A stretch of 64,000 nucleotides of DNA from the NCBI RefSeq assembly GCF_017908595.1, contig NZ_JAGKTL010000004.1, forward strand, positions 310,001 to 374,000, given 5' to 3'. This DNA comes from Rhodothermus bifroesti. Lineage in GTDB: Bacteria > Bacteroidota > Rhodothermia > Rhodothermales > Rhodothermaceae. A model generated the notes under the pieces. It saw nothing but the letters and a program-made list of their open reading frames with translations. It ran no database searches and was not told the DNA's origin. The translations under genes were made by a program, and so were the position numbers. Positions 8,773 to 18,689 of the stretch are shown piece after piece. Every line of letters starts with the position of its first letter. The first letter of the stretch is position 1.

Positions 8773-10789
8773 CGTCGCGCAGTGCGGCTGTCGCAGACCG
8801 GGAAGCAGGCGTCATGGCCCTTTGGGCCATGCGCTGCTCAAACATTGCCCGTCCACGATCGAGAAAAGCCACAAACTCTTCTGCCGAGGCCATGCCCACG
8901 TGCCGTGCTAGCAGTTGCCCTTCAGGAGAGACGATGGCGTACGTAGGCAGGGCCACGGTGGCGGTTAGCTGGAGCTGATAGCGCTGCCAGGCCGGCCCTT
9001 CTGTAACATCGTCGGTATAGAGCCGTAGGCGTACAAACTGTTCTCGAAGCCGCCGAGCTACCTCAGGATGGGGAAAAACGTTGGCCTCCATCTCTCGGCA
9101 GTTGGTGCAGGTGTAGCCCGTAAAATCCACAAAAACCGGCTTACCACTTGCCTTTGCTTCGGCAAATGCGGGTTCAATGGCTTCATGCCAGTCGAACAGG
9201 TCAGCTACCGGGGCCATGCCGCCTGCCTGAAAGAGAGCCGCGAGTCCAACATCGTTCGCTTTTCGAGGGGGCAGGTAGGCATCAAGCCGTCCTAGCGGCG
9301 CACCCAGCAAGCCCGGTAGCAGATAGAGCGACAGTCCAAAAAACAGTACCGACGTCAGCAGTCGACCTACACCAACGGTTTCTACGGGCGCTTCGTGGGG
9401 CAAGCGTAATTTGCCGAGCAAATAAAGGCCGGTTAAGAAAAACAATACCGAAACGAAAGCAATCACTAGCGGGCGAGACAATAGTCCCCAGCCCCAGACC
9501 AGGTCGGCATTGGACAAAAACTTGAGCGCTGCAGCCAATTCCACAAAGCCCAAAACGACCTTGGTGGTGTTCATCCAGGACCCCGACCGCGGCAGCGCCT
9601 GAAGCGCCTGTGGGAACAGTGCAAACAGCACAAAGGGGAGCGCAAACGTCAGGCTAAAAGCCACCATGCCCACAATGGGATAGCTCCATTCACCTAACGC
9701 TGTAGCCGCCAGCAGTCCCCCTACAAAAGGCGCAGTGCAGGAAAACGACACCAGCGTAAGCGTAAGTCCCATGAATACGGCGCCCAAGTAACCACCATGC
9801 TGCTGACTTTGGCGGTTAAAGAAATTCACCAAACCGCTAGGTAGCCGCAGTTCATACAATCCCAAAAGAGAGAGGCCGAAGAGAATAAAAATCAATCCGA
9901 TAAACAGGTTAATCCAGGGGTTTGCTGCGATGGTTTGGGCACCGGCTGCGCCGACCAGCAACGCCATAAGCACGCCCAGTCCTGTAAACAACACCACAAT
10001 AGAAAGTCCGTAGGCCAGCGCCATGCGAAAGGCTACATCCCGACGAGCACTATGGTGCGTGAAAAACGAGACCGTCAAGGGAATCATGGGAAATACGCAC
10101 GGCGTGAGCAGAGCGGCCAAGCCGGCCCCAATGGCTAGCAGTAAAAATCCCCATAAGCCACTGGCCCGAGCCGCAGCCACATCTTCTTCCGCAGTGACAG
10201 CAGCCTGGGGGCCAGGCGGCACTGTAGCTTCTGGCTCGATAGGCGGAATAACCGGATCAAAACGGGGTACAGGAGCGCTGGGAGCTGCTGCAATCCCTTC
10301 CTTTTGTGCCACAACATGCACGGCAGCTTCTACGGGCACCCGCGTTGGCGGTAGGCATACCCGATCGTTACAGATCATGAACTCGACCTCAGCTTGCACA
10401 GTACGCACGCCAGGCTCAGCAGCATCCGCAACGCGCAGTGGTGCTATAATTGCCGCCTGGTGTTCAAAGTAGCGAACGGTGACGCGAAAGTTGGGGTCGT
10501 ATCCTTCTTTTGGTGGGCTTTGCCGCACATCGCCTGCCTGCTCCAGTCCTGCAGGCAACGTGCCAAAGCGCAGTCGAACGCCTCGGCTAGGCGGGGGCGA
10601 GTCGAGGGCATACATTTTCCATCCCTCGGCCATCGTCGCTTCCAGCCAGAAGACCAGCGTATCGCCCACAGCGACCGTCTCAGGCCGCACGGTTGCCTTC
10701 CACTGCACCAGGTCGGTTGCTCGCTGAGCTTGTAGCGGCTCAATCCCCACTAGGCTTAGCAGCAAGTAAAGAAGCCAATGCAGCTTCAT
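8765..10789 (-). CDS. dsbD: Thiol:disulfide interchange protein DsbD (cytochrome c biogenesis type)
   Basis: About 674 residues from the ATG at 10789, which gives a clean signal peptide (MKLHWLLYLLLSLVGIEPLQ). An ATG at 10801 is also in frame. Three domains are seen: a periplasmic immunoglobulin-like alpha domain with a cysteine pair in CNDRVCLPP; a central eight-helix domain with LLTPCVFPMIPLTVSFF and SFSCTAPFVGG, whose cysteines shuttle electrons through the membrane; and a C-terminal thioredoxin-like domain with CTNC in GYTCTNCREMEANVF. It moves reducing power from cytoplasmic thioredoxin to periplasmic partners such as disulfide isomerases and cytochrome c maturation proteins. All three cysteine pairs are present, so it should be active. 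The MFS gene downstream overlaps its stop. Confidence 0.95.
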   Translation of the reverse strand: MKLHWLLYLLLSLVGIEPLQAQRATDLVQWKATVRPETVAVGDTLVFWLEATMAEGWKMYALDSPPPSRGVRLRFGTLPAGLEQAGDVRQSPPKEGYDPNFRVTVRYFEHQAAIIAPLRVADAAEPGVRTVQAEVEFMICNDRVCLPPTRVPVEAAVHVVAQKEGIAAAPSAPVPRFDPVIPPIEPEATVPPGPQAAVTAEEDVAAARASGLWGFLLLAIGAGLAALLTPCVFPMIPLTVSFFTHHSARRDVAFRMALAYGLSIVVLFTGLGVLMALLVGAAGAQTIAANPWINLFIGLIFILFGLSLLGLYELRLPSGLVNFFNRQSQQHGGYLGAVFMGLTLTLVSFSCTAPFVGGLLAATALGEWSYPIVGMVAFSLTFALPFVLFALFPQALQALPRSGSWMNTTKVVLGFVELAAALKFLSNADLVWGWGLLSRPLVIAFVSVLFFLTGLYLLGKLRLPHEAPVETVGVGRLLTSVLFFGLSLYLLPGLLGAPLGRLDAYLPPRKANDVGLAALFQAGGMAPVADLFDWHEAIEPAFAEAKASGKPVFVDFTGYTCTNCREMEANVFPHPEVARRLREQFVRLRLYTDDVTEGPAWQRYQLQLTATVALPTYAIVSPEGQLLARHVGMASAEEFVAFLDRGRAMFEQRMAQRAMTPASRSATAALRDDA

Positions 10790-10810
10790 GGTTATGCGCA
10801 TAGAAATAAA

Positions 10811-10845
10811 AAAGGCGTTCGTTTTACCGAAAAACGAACGCCTTT
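10811..10845 (-). terminator. Strong intrinsic terminator after rplI
   Basis: A perfect 15 bp stem (AAAGGCGTTCGTTTT against its complement) with the 5 nt loop ACCGA. On the minus strand the stem is followed by T residues (six in a row counting the stem end). It sits 30 bp past the rplI stop and ends the ribosomal-protein operon before dsbD. Confidence 0.9.
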
Positions 10846-10874
10846 GCGAATTGTTGCCACCTTAGCAGCTGGTG

Positions 10875-11330
10875 TCAGCCCTCGGAGGCTTCGGGTTCAA
10901 CGCGAATTTTAACGGTAGCTGTCACTTCCGGATGCAGCCGGATACGGGCCGTGTAGACGCCCAGCATACGAATATCCTCGGGCATTTCGATACGCCGGCG
11001 GTCGATCTCAAAGCCTTGGCGCGACAGGTGTTCGGCCACTTGGGCGGCTGTTACTGTACCGAAGATGCGGTTTTCTTCGCCCACTTTGGCACGGATCACG
11101 ACCTCGGTCTTGGCCAACTCTGCCGCCATACGGTCGGCCTCTTCGCGCAAGCGCGCCCGCTTACGCGCCTGTTGGCGTTGCCGCTCGGCCAGGTCTTTGA
11201 GCACGCTGGGCGTTGCTTGAATAGCTAGTCCCTTGGGGATAAGGTAATTACGTCCGTATCCATCCCGTACGGTAACCACTTCTCCTTCGTGACCCAGCTT
11301 TTCTACGTCTTGCAGCAGCAATACTTTCAT
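10875..11330 (-). CDS. rplI: 50S ribosomal protein L9
   Basis: 151 residues from the ATG at 11330 (MKVLLLQDVEKLGHEGEVV); a few in-frame codons upstream are not part of the family. The N-terminal L9 domain carries GYGRNYLIPKGLA. A long connecting helix rich in Arg, Gln and Glu leads to a C-terminal domain with FGTVTAAQVAEHL and a final strand region. L9 binds 23S rRNA at the base of the L1 stalk. Last gene of rpsF-rpsR-rplI, with a strong terminator behind it. Confidence 0.97.
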   Translation of the reverse strand: MKVLLLQDVEKLGHEGEVVTVRDGYGRNYLIPKGLAIQATPSVLKDLAERQRQQARKRARLREEADRMAAELAKTEVVIRAKVGEENRIFGTVTAAQVAEHLSRQGFEIDRRRIEMPEDIRMLGVYTARIRLHPEVTATVKIRVEPEASEG

Positions 11331-11357
11331 AGCAACATTCGGGCTAGGCAAAAAAGC

Positions 11358-11555
11358 TTATTTTACGGCATCGACCACAAACGGCAGCAGAGCCAAATGG
11401 CGCGCCCGTTTAATGGCGCGGGTAATCTGCCGTTGCGTTTTGGCCGAAACCCCCGTAATGCGGCGAGGCAGAATTTTGCCCTGTTCATTGATAAACCGCT
11501 TCAAAAACTCTACGTCTTTATAATCGACGTATTCCAGATCCAGCTTACGTGCCAT
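11358..11555 (-). CDS. rpsR: 30S ribosomal protein S18
   Basis: 65 residues, slightly shorter than the usual 70-80 because the N-terminal extension is missing. Core motifs [30 protein letters not shown] and [11 protein letters not shown] are intact. S18 pairs with S6 on the 30S platform, and the S6 gene lies 16 bp upstream. No ssb gene separates rpsF and rpsR, unlike the order in many bacteria. Confidence 0.97.
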   Translation of the reverse strand: MARKLDLEYVDYKDVEFLKRFINEQGKILPRRITGVSAKTQRQITRAIKRARHLALLPFVVDAVK

Positions 11556-11571
11556 AGTACGTGTGCGGGGT

Positions 11572-11988
11572 TTATTCTTCTTCTTCCTCTTCCTCTTCTT
11601 CGACCTCTACGTCCTCTTCCACTTCCAGGGCAAGGGTGCTTGCTTGCTGCGCAGCCTGTTGCTTGCGGCGCTCGTAGTGGCGCAGCATCTTGGCATCCAT
11701 ACGGAGCGTTAGGTAACGCAAGATCTGTTCATCGATCTCTAAAAACCGCTCCAGGGCAGCAATGAGCGCTGCAGGGGCTCGGAAGTACAAATTAACGTAG
11801 TAGCCGTTACGCCGCTTGTTAATCGGATAGGCTAAGCGTCGCGTGCCCCATTCATCCACTTCAACGATCTCTCCCCCGTGTTCTTCGATATACTGGTTGA
11901 CGCGGCGCACCACCTCTTTAATTTGCTCGTCGCTCAGCGCGGCATTAATGATGTAGGTGAGTTCGTAGAAATTTTTAATTTCTGACAT
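11572..11988 (-). CDS. rpsF: 30S ribosomal protein S6 with encoded poly-glutamate tail
   Basis: 138 residues. The S6 fold is recognisable from [39 protein letters not shown] and [13 protein letters not shown]. The last 20 or so residues are a strongly acidic tail ending in nine glutamates, written in the DNA as GAA/GAG repeats at 11572-11610. In Escherichia coli, glutamates are added to S6 after translation by RimK; here a comparable tail is encoded directly. The upstream leader has a small hairpin and a strong GGAGGGG ribosome-binding site. Confidence 0.97.
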   Translation of the reverse strand: MSEIKNFYELTYIINAALSDEQIKEVVRRVNQYIEEHGGEIVEVDEWGTRRLAYPINKRRNGYYVNLYFRAPAALIAALERFLEIDEQILRYLTLRMDAKMLRHYERRKQQAAQQASTLALEVEEDVEVEEEEEEEEE

Positions 11989-12003
11989 AGGCTCCCCTCC
12001 GGA

Positions 12004-12023
12004 ATGATTTTCTGGAAAATCAT
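12004..12023 (-). promoter_or_regulatory. Hairpin in the rpsF leader
   Basis: ATGATTTT pairs perfectly with AAAATCAT around a short loop, just upstream of the rpsF ribosome-binding site. On the minus strand it is followed by TCCGGAGGGG. Leaders of rpsF operons in many bacteria bind the S6-S18 complex for feedback control. I cannot show that this hairpin is that element; it lacks the T-run of a terminator for prfA. Confidence 0.35.
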
Positions 12024-12111
12024 GCCCTCATCATAGAGGTGAGAGCAGGGGTTTATGAAAGTACGGTGTTTTAACGGTAGATGCCACGTGCGGGTTCTTC
12101 TTTGCCAAAAA

Positions 12112-13194
12112 TTAGGCCTTGAGCTGCGCCAAGCGTTCGGCGTGCTCTGCTGTCTGGAGGGCCTGAAGCAAATCGTCCAGCTCACCTTCTAGAATGCGGT
12201 GCAGGGGCCAGTTTTTTTGTTCTCCTTCTAGGCGGTGATCGGTCACGCGGTCTTGTGGGAAGTTATAGGTGCGGATTTTGGCGGAGCGGTCTCCGGTCTG
12301 AATTGAAGCGCGGCGCAGGGCGTCTCGCGCTGCTCGTTGGCGTTCTTGCTCGATTTCGTAGAGCCGCGCACGCAAGATCCGCAGCGCTTTTTCTCGGTTT
12401 TGGTGCTGGCTTTTTTCGTCCTGGCACGAAACCACGATGCCGCTTGGGATGTGCGTGATGCGCACGGCCGACTCGGTCCGGTTGACGTGCTGGCCGCCTG
12501 GACCGCTGGCCCGGAAGACGTCGATGCGTAGGTCTTCGGGTCGGATTTCGATATCTACCTCTTCGGCCTCAGGTAGCACGACCACGCTGGCTGCCGAGGT
12601 ATGAATCCGCCCCTGAGATTCGGTGGCAGGTACGCGCTGCACGCGGTGCACGCCGCTTTCGTATTTAAGCGTGCCGTAGACTTCGGACCCCTTAACATGA
12701 AAAATGATCTCTTTAAAGCCTCCCACTGCACCAGGCGAGGTATCGAGCACTTCGACTTCCCAGCCTTTGCGTTCTGCAAAGCGGCTGTACATGCGGAAGA
12801 GGTCTCCGGCAAACAGGGCGGCTTCGTCCCCCCCAGTACCTGCGCGAATTTCCACGATGGCGTTACGACGGTCTACAGCTTCTTTGGGAATAAGTCGCAG
12901 CCTTAAGGCTTCTTCGATGGCTGGCAGGCGTGCTTCTAGTGCTTCCAGCTCATTTCGGGCAAGACGTACCAGCTCTGGATCTTCCTCGGTACGAATGAGC
13001 TCACGCAGGCTTTCTTGTTCGGCCAGTAGCCGCTCGTAGGCTTCGATGTCTTCTACCAGCTCACGCAGGCTGGCATGTTCGCGCCCCAGCTCGGCCAGGC
13101 GCCGGGCATCGGTTGCTACGTTGGGATTGGCCAGGGCTTGCGTCACTTCTTCAAAGCGACGCTTGATTTCCTGCAACGGTGCCTTCGGAATCAT
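12112..13194 (-). CDS. prfA: Peptide chain release factor 1
   Basis: 360 residues from the ATG at 13194. The frame continues upstream, but into the glmS 3' region. The stop-codon recognition motif PAT is present ([15 protein letters not shown]), which marks RF1 rather than RF2 and predicts recognition of UAA and UAG. The catalytic loop [12 protein letters not shown] carries the GGQ that triggers peptidyl-tRNA hydrolysis, and [15 protein letters not shown] follows as usual. It lies 58 bp downstream of glmS on the same strand. A prmC gene is not adjacent. Confidence 0.97.
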   Translation of the reverse strand: MIPKAPLQEIKRRFEEVTQALANPNVATDARRLAELGREHASLRELVEDIEAYERLLAEQESLRELIRTEEDPELVRLARNELEALEARLPAIEEALRLRLIPKEAVDRRNAIVEIRAGTGGDEAALFAGDLFRMYSRFAERKGWEVEVLDTSPGAVGGFKEIIFHVKGSEVYGTLKYESGVHRVQRVPATESQGRIHTSAASVVVLPEAEEVDIEIRPEDLRIDVFRASGPGGQHVNRTESAVRITHIPSGIVVSCQDEKSQHQNREKALRILRARLYEIEQERQRAARDALRRASIQTGDRSAKIRTYNFPQDRVTDHRLEGEQKNWPLHRILEGELDDLLQALQTAEHAERLAQLKA

Positions 13195-13252
13195 CGCTGA
13201 CAGCTGGTGCTTTCCCTCGTTCCTAACGCTCAAGGCAGACGACAGGTGCCGC

Positions 13253-15088
13253 TTATTCCACCGTGACGCTTTTGGCCAGGTTGCGCGGCTGATCGACGTT
13301 GCAGCCCCGCATGACTGCAATGTGATAGGCCAGCAGTTGCAACGGTACTACGGTTAGCAGTGGGGTCAGAAACTCCGCTGTAGGGGGGATGCGGATCACG
13401 TACTCACACAGCCTATCGAGCTCGCCATTGCCTTCGTTGGTGATGGCAATCACCGATCCTTGCCGGGCCACGACTTCTTCGATATTGGAGACCACCTTGT
13501 CGTAGGTGCGGTCTTTCATCGCGATAAACACCACGGGCATAAAACGGTCAATCAAAGCAATGGGCCCGTGTTTCATCTCGGCAGCTGGATAGCCCTCGGC
13601 ATGAATGTAAGAGATTTCTTTGAGCTTCAGGGCTCCTTCGAGCGCTACAGGGAAGTTGTAGCCGCGCCCTAAGTACAAAAAGTTCGAAGCGTAGCGGTAG
13701 ACGTAGGCAATGCGGCGGATTTCTTCGTCAAGGGCCAGTACCTGGCGCACCTTTGTCGGAATGTCGGACAGTGCACGCAAGGCTTGGGCCATTTCGGCCT
13801 CGGAGAGCGTGCGACCTTCAGCCAGCTTAAGCGCCAGCATGGCGAGCACAGTGACCTGTGCCGTGAACGCTTTGGTGGAGGCTACGCCGATTTCGGGACC
13901 TACGTGCAGATACACGCCGGCGTCGGTTTCACGGGCTATGGTCGATCCCACTACATTGCAGATCCCGAGCGTAAGCACACCCCGCCGCTTGGCTTCGCGA
14001 ACAGCGGCAAGTGTGTCGGCCGTTTCCCCACTTTGTGAAATGGCGATAACCACATCGGTAGGGCGCAAAACCGGGTTGCGGTAGCGAAACTCGCTGGCGT
14101 ATTCGACTTCAACCGGAATGCGGGCAAATTCTTCGATCAGGTATTCCCCCACCAGTCCGGCATGCCACGAAGTGCCACAGGCGCAGATAATGATGCGATC
14201 GGCTGCTCGGATGCGGTCCATGACATCCAATAGCCCACCGAGCTTGATCGTGTTGTGCGCCAGGTCGACCCGGCCGCGCATGCAGTTCTCCAAGGCTTCT
14301 GGCTGCTCCATGATTTCTTTGAGCATGAAGTGCGCATAGCCGCCTTTTTCGATCTGCTCCAGGTCCCACTCCAGCTCGTGGACTTCTTTTTCGAGCAGCA
14401 CGTTGTCGATGGTGCGCACCTCATAGCCGCTGCGGCGCACAACAACGACTTCCCCATCGTTCAAGTAGACCACCTGACGGGTGTGTTCGACAATGGGTGC
14501 AGCATCCGAGGCTAAAAAATATTCCCCCTCGCCAATGCCTAAAATGAGTGGGCTGCCCTTGCGAGCGGCAATCAGCAGATCGGGGTCTGAAACTGAAACG
14601 ATCGCCAGCCCATAGGTCCCCACCACTTGGGTAAGTGCCTGGCGTACGGCTTCGGGTAAGGGCAAGCCTGTAGCCCGGCGCACATCGTCAATCAGATGCA
14701 CCAAGGCCTCAGTGTCGGTTTCACTCCGAAACACGTAGCCTTTCTGTTGCAAACGCGTTCGAAGCGCAGCATAGTTTTCAATAATACCGTTGTGCACCAG
14801 TGCAAAGTCGCCATCGCTGCTGACATGCGGGTGGGCGTTGATGTCGTTCGGCTCGCCGTGGGTTGCCCAGCGGGTGTGGCCAATGCCCAGCGTGCCTTCT
14901 GGAAGCCGCGCGCGCAATGCGGTTTCTAGCTCGCCGACTTTACCTTTTTGCTTGTAGACGTGCAAGCGCCCCTGACCCACCACGGCAATTCCTGCCGAAT
15001 CGTAGCCGCGATATTCCAGACGCTTGAGTCCGTTAAGCAGCAACTCGGCAGCCTGTCGGGTGCCGATATAACCGACAATGCCACACAT
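13253..15088 (-). CDS. glmS: Glutamine-fructose-6-phosphate aminotransferase (isomerizing)
   Basis: 611 residues. Cys2 of MCGIVGYIG is the glutamine amidotransferase nucleophile once the methionine is removed, and [13 protein letters not shown] is the expected motif in that domain. Two SIS sugar-isomerase domains follow ([51 protein letters not shown]). The C-terminus ends LAKSVTVE, as expected for a complete enzyme. It makes glucosamine-6-phosphate for peptidoglycan and lipopolysaccharide. I see no glmS ribozyme in the 105 bp upstream. Confidence 0.98.
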   Translation of the reverse strand: MCGIVGYIGTRQAAELLLNGLKRLEYRGYDSAGIAVVGQGRLHVYKQKGKVGELETALRARLPEGTLGIGHTRWATHGEPNDINAHPHVSSDGDFALVHNGIIENYAALRTRLQQKGYVFRSETDTEALVHLIDDVRRATGLPLPEAVRQALTQVVGTYGLAIVSVSDPDLLIAARKGSPLILGIGEGEYFLASDAAPIVEHTRQVVYLNDGEVVVVRRSGYEVRTIDNVLLEKEVHELEWDLEQIEKGGYAHFMLKEIMEQPEALENCMRGRVDLAHNTIKLGGLLDVMDRIRAADRIIICACGTSWHAGLVGEYLIEEFARIPVEVEYASEFRYRNPVLRPTDVVIAISQSGETADTLAAVREAKRRGVLTLGICNVVGSTIARETDAGVYLHVGPEIGVASTKAFTAQVTVLAMLALKLAEGRTLSEAEMAQALRALSDIPTKVRQVLALDEEIRRIAYVYRYASNFLYLGRGYNFPVALEGALKLKEISYIHAEGYPAAEMKHGPIALIDRFMPVVFIAMKDRTYDKVVSNIEEVVARQGSVIAITNEGNGELDRLCEYVIRIPPTAEFLTPLLTVVPLQLLAYHIAVMRGCNVDQPRNLAKSVTVE

Positions 15089-15193
15089 AAATGTCCATTT
15101 TAGCGTTCAAAGAAAGCAGGCTTTGCACTGCAGGCCTGCAAAAGACTTGCCGGCTTCCCTCAGATCCGTGCGGGGTACGCAACGAACAGCGAC

Positions 15194-16231
15194 TCAGACA
15201 GTTTCCGAAATCGGTTCACGTACCGTGCGCCCGATGGCTGCCGCAATCAGCCGAATCTGTCGCATCAGCTCTGTAAACTGTTCAAAATAGAGTGACTGGG
15301 GGCCATCGCTTTTGGCTGCAGGTGGGTCGGGGTGCACTTCCACCATGATACCATCTGCACCAGCTGCAACAGCCGCTCGGGCCATAGGAAGCACTTTGTC
15401 GCGCAACCCTGTGCCGTGGCTGGGGTCAGCCACAATAGGCAGGTGGCTTTTTTGCTTAACCACCGGAATGGCCGACAGGTCCAGCGTGTTACGCGTTTGC
15501 GTTTCAAAGGTACGGATGCCCCGCTCGCACAAAATGACCTGTGGGTTGCCATGGACAATCACGTACTCGGCGCTCATCAGCCATTCTTCGATCGTGGCTG
15601 CTGGACCACGTTTCAGAAAAACCGGCTTATCGACCTTGCCGAGTTCTTTAAGCAGTGCAAAGTTTTGCATATTGCGCGCGCCTACTTGAAACACGTCGGT
15701 ATAAGGATAAATCAGCTCGATTTGGCTGACTTCCATCACCTCAGTGATCACGCGCAACCCGTGCTGATCGGCAGCCTCACGCAACAGTTTTAGTCCCACC
15801 TCACCCAGTCCCTGAAAGGCATAAGGCGAGGTGCGCGGCTTAAATGCCCCGCCACGCAAGAACGTAGCCCCTTGGGCTGCTACATGGGCAGCCGTAGCCT
15901 GAATCTGCGCTTCGCTTTCCACCGAACAGGGACCGGCCATCACCACCACCTCCGGTCCACCGATAGTAACTCCGTTGACCTCGATCTTGGTATCTTCTTT
16001 TTTCCAAGTCCGGCTGGCAAACTTATAGGGCTCTGTGACGCGATAGACTTCCGCCACCCCATCCATAACCTTAATGTGCCGCACGTCGAAGTCCGGCTTG
16101 ACCCCAATGGCGCCTAAAACAGTTTGATTGACTCCTGTCGAGCGATGCACGTCAAACCCATAGCCGTTGAGCCGTTCAATAACGGCCTGAATCTGGGCCT
16201 CCGTGGCCCCAGGCTGCATGACGACAACCAT
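15194..16231 (-). CDS. aroF: 3-deoxy-7-phosphoheptulonate (DAHP) synthase, Bacillus/Thermotoga type
   Basis: 345 residues. An N-terminal ferredoxin-like regulatory domain (about 1-75) precedes the TIM barrel, an arrangement known from Thermotoga and related enzymes that are feedback-inhibited by tyrosine or phenylalanine. Barrel motifs visible are [61 protein letters not shown] and VADPSHGTG. It catalyses the first step of the shikimate pathway, joining phosphoenolpyruvate and erythrose-4-phosphate. Chorismate made from it also feeds the menaquinone genes of this window. Confidence 0.95.
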   Translation of the reverse strand: MVVVMQPGATEAQIQAVIERLNGYGFDVHRSTGVNQTVLGAIGVKPDFDVRHIKVMDGVAEVYRVTEPYKFASRTWKKEDTKIEVNGVTIGGPEVVVMAGPCSVESEAQIQATAAHVAAQGATFLRGGAFKPRTSPYAFQGLGEVGLKLLREAADQHGLRVITEVMEVSQIELIYPYTDVFQVGARNMQNFALLKELGKVDKPVFLKRGPAATIEEWLMSAEYVIVHGNPQVILCERGIRTFETQTRNTLDLSAIPVVKQKSHLPIVADPSHGTGLRDKVLPMARAAVAAGADGIMVEVHPDPPAAKSDGPQSLYFEQFTELMRQIRLIAAAIGRTVREPISETV

Positions 16232-16414
16232 ACCCAGCTTTAATCTTTCTATGTTTTTCGGCCAATCCTCGGCATCCTAAGCCGATGGACTGTGGTTCTT
16301 TAGAGGAGTGTAAAGATACGAAGAGTTCCGATTGTATCAAAGGTGGCACTCTGCCCTTTTCTTTAGGCTAAGCGGTTTCCAGCTATTTCTTCACAAAATA
16401 GACACATACGCCCC

Positions 16415-17902
16415 ATGACAAACGCTGTCCCTACCCGCTTGTTAATCCGACCGGCCCCAGAGTTGACGCTCAAATCAAACCGCACGCGGCGTCGATTTCA
16501 GCAATTGCTGGTGCGCAACCTCAAAGATGCACTGCGCAGCCAGCAGATCCCCTTTCGATTGCAGGACTTTTGGAGCTTTTTTTTGGTTGAAACAACAGCG
16601 CCGGCGCAAACCATTGAAGCGCTGCGCCACGTGCCAGGCATCGGGCCCATCCTTCCTATAGAGCTTACCACCCGGGCCGACCTAGACGAGATCGTACAAC
16701 ACGGCGCAGCCACTTTTGCAGAAAAGGTGCGTGGGCGACGTTTTGCGGTAAGAGCTCGGCGGCGCGGCACCCATGCCTTCCGCTCTCGGGATGTAGAAGT
16801 GGCCTTAGGGGCGGCATTGCTTCCTTTTGCTGAACGTGTAGACCTAACGCAGCCCGAGGTTACCGTCCACGTTGAGGTTCAGGAGGACATAGCGTACTTT
16901 TACACCGATGCTATTCGTGGTCTAGGTGGACTTCCCATCGGCAGTCAGGACCAGGCGCTGGTGCTCATTTCGGGAGGATTTGATTCAGCCGTGGCTGCTT
17001 GGCTGATGCTGCGGCGAGGCGTGGCTGTCGACTACCTGTTTTGCAACTTAGGGGGCAAAGCCTACGAGCGGGCCGTACTTCAGGTGGCCAAAGTGCTGGC
17101 CGACAGCTGGAGTTTTGGCACGCAGCCCCGGTTTTTTTCGGTCGATTTTGGACCAGTGGTCGACGCCATGCGGCAGCAGGTTCGCCCAGCTTACTGGCAG
17201 GTCGTGCTCAAGCGGCTTATGTATCAAGCCGGCGCACTTCTGGCACCAAGGTGTGGTGCCCTGGCGCTGGTCACGGGTGAATCTATCGGACAGGTTTCCT
17301 CGCAAACGCTCAAGAATCTCAGGGCTATTGAATCCTCCTGCCCGCTTCCAGTATTGCGGCCATTGCTGACCTACGACAAAGAGGAGATCATCCGCTTGGC
17401 ACGCGAGCTGGGGACCGCTACGCTTTCGGAGCGCGTACGCGAGTATTGCGCGCTGACGCCTGATCGCCCCGTAACTGCTGCGCGTCCGGAGACAGTGGAT
17501 GCTGAAATGGCCAAGCTGGACCCTTCGGTGCTAGAAACGGCTGTGGCTGCAGCTGAGGTATACGATCTGCGTTCGCTTTCCGCCTCAGAACTGGTCACGC
17601 CCTACCTGTTTATTGAAACCATACCCGAGGGAGCTGAAGTGATCGATTGCCAAAGCGAGGCGCTTTATGCGCACTGGCACTATCCAGGCGCCCGCCACAT
17701 GGATCCATGGCTTCTTTTGCAGCAATTCCGACAGCTGGATCCCAACCGCCTCTACGTGCTCTATTGCGCGCGCGGCCTTCAATCGGCCTATGTGGCCGAA
17801 GTTATGCAGCGCGAAGGCTACGAAGCCTACTCCTTCAAGGGGGGTGTTTCCGCGCTTCAGGCCTATGCTCGCGCGCGAGGGATCGACGTTTCGGCGTTTT
17901 AA
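16415..17902 (+). CDS. thiI: tRNA 4-thiouridine synthase ThiI with rhodanese domain
   Basis: 495 residues. Order of domains: N-terminal ferredoxin-like and THUMP domain (1-165), adenylating PP-loop domain with SGGFDSA (186-192), and C-terminal rhodanese-like domain. Both cysteines needed for sulfur transfer are present: Cys345 in REYCALTPDRPV and the persulfide Cys451 in VLYCARGLQSAYV. It makes 4-thiouridine in tRNA and can also feed sulfur to thiamine synthesis. The full-length form with rhodanese domain matches the Escherichia coli layout. It is a lone plus-strand gene, convergent with lptB with 34 bp between. Confidence 0.96.
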   Translation: MTNAVPTRLLIRPAPELTLKSNRTRRRFQQLLVRNLKDALRSQQIPFRLQDFWSFFLVETTAPAQTIEALRHVPGIGPILPIELTTRADLDEIVQHGAATFAEKVRGRRFAVRARRRGTHAFRSRDVEVALGAALLPFAERVDLTQPEVTVHVEVQEDIAYFYTDAIRGLGGLPIGSQDQALVLISGGFDSAVAAWLMLRRGVAVDYLFCNLGGKAYERAVLQVAKVLADSWSFGTQPRFFSVDFGPVVDAMRQQVRPAYWQVVLKRLMYQAGALLAPRCGALALVTGESIGQVSSQTLKNLRAIESSCPLPVLRPLLTYDKEEIIRLARELGTATLSERVREYCALTPDRPVTAARPETVDAEMAKLDPSVLETAVAAAEVYDLRSLSASELVTPYLFIETIPEGAEVIDCQSEALYAHWHYPGARHMDPWLLLQQFRQLDPNRLYVLYCARGLQSAYVAEVMQREGYEAYSFKGGVSALQAYARARGIDVSAF

Positions 17903-17936
17903 AGGGGGCTCAAGCTGGGCGGCAAGGCACGCGCAA

Positions 17937-18689
17937 TTATCGATAGCGTTCGAGCGTGAATTTTTCACCTAGGTAGCGGCGACGCACCTCAGGATCGGCA
18001 GCTAGCGCTTCGGCCGTGCCATGTTGGAAAATGCGTCCTTCGTAGAGCAGATAAGCCCGGTCGGTAATGGCCAGGGTTTCGTGCACGTTGTGATCGGTGA
18101 TGAGCACTCCAATACCCCGTGCGCGCAGCTCGGCGACCAAGGCCATGAGCTCTTCCACAGCGATCGGGTCTATCCCTGCAAATGGTTCGTCTAGGAGCAG
18201 AAAACGCGGCTGAATAGCCAAGGCACGGGCAATTTCGGTACGTCGCCGCTCACCGCCCGAAAGCATGTAGCCTTTTTGGTGCCGCACGCGCACTAAGCCA
18301 AACTCGTTTAAAAGCTGCTCTACACGCGCCTGCCGCTCAGCGGGCTTTAGGGGCTGAAATTCGAGCACAGCATGGAGGTTTTCTTCTACGGTAAGCTGCC
18401 GAAAGATGGAAGCTTCTTGGGCTAGGTATCCTAATCCTAGGCGAGCCCGTTGATACATGGGTAGGTGCGTGATATCGCGGTCGCCCAAAAAGATTTTGCC
18501 TGCATTGGGCCGCACCATACCCACAATCATGTAGAAGGTGGTCGTTTTCCCCGCTCCATTAGGACCGAGCAGCCCTACGATTTCTCCTTGGCGCACCCGC
18601 AAGCTGACGTCCTGCACCACATAGCGCTTACGGTAGCGTTTAGAGAGGTTTTCTGCGCGCAGTTCTACAGCGTCGGGGATGTTGTTCAT
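17937..18689 (-). CDS. lptB: Lipopolysaccharide export ATPase LptB
   Basis: 250 residues. An ABC ATPase with Walker [21 protein letters not shown], the LptB-typical [20 protein letters not shown], signature [15 protein letters not shown], Walker [14 protein letters not shown] and switch histidine in [11 protein letters not shown]. It drives extraction of lipopolysaccharide from the inner membrane with LptF and LptG, which are not in this window. The start overlaps the stop of the lptA-like gene by 4 bp (ATGA), and lptC is one gene further up. Confidence 0.97.
   Translation of the reverse strand: MNNIPDAVELRAENLSKRYRKRYVVQDVSLRVRQGEIVGLLGPNGAGKTTTFYMIVGMVRPNAGKIFLGDRDITHLPMYQRARLGLGYLAQEASIFRQLTVEENLHAVLEFQPLKPAERQARVEQLLNEFGLVRVRHQKGYMLSGGERRRTEIARALAIQPRFLLLDEPFAGIDPIAVEELMALVAELRARGIGVLITDHNVHETLAITDRAYLLYEGRIFQHGTAEALAADPEVRRRYLGEKFTLERYR

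Noticed and set aside
14984-15193. glmS ribozyme upstream of glmS.
   Set aside because: The gap upstream of the start is only 105 bp and shows no core of the ribozyme.
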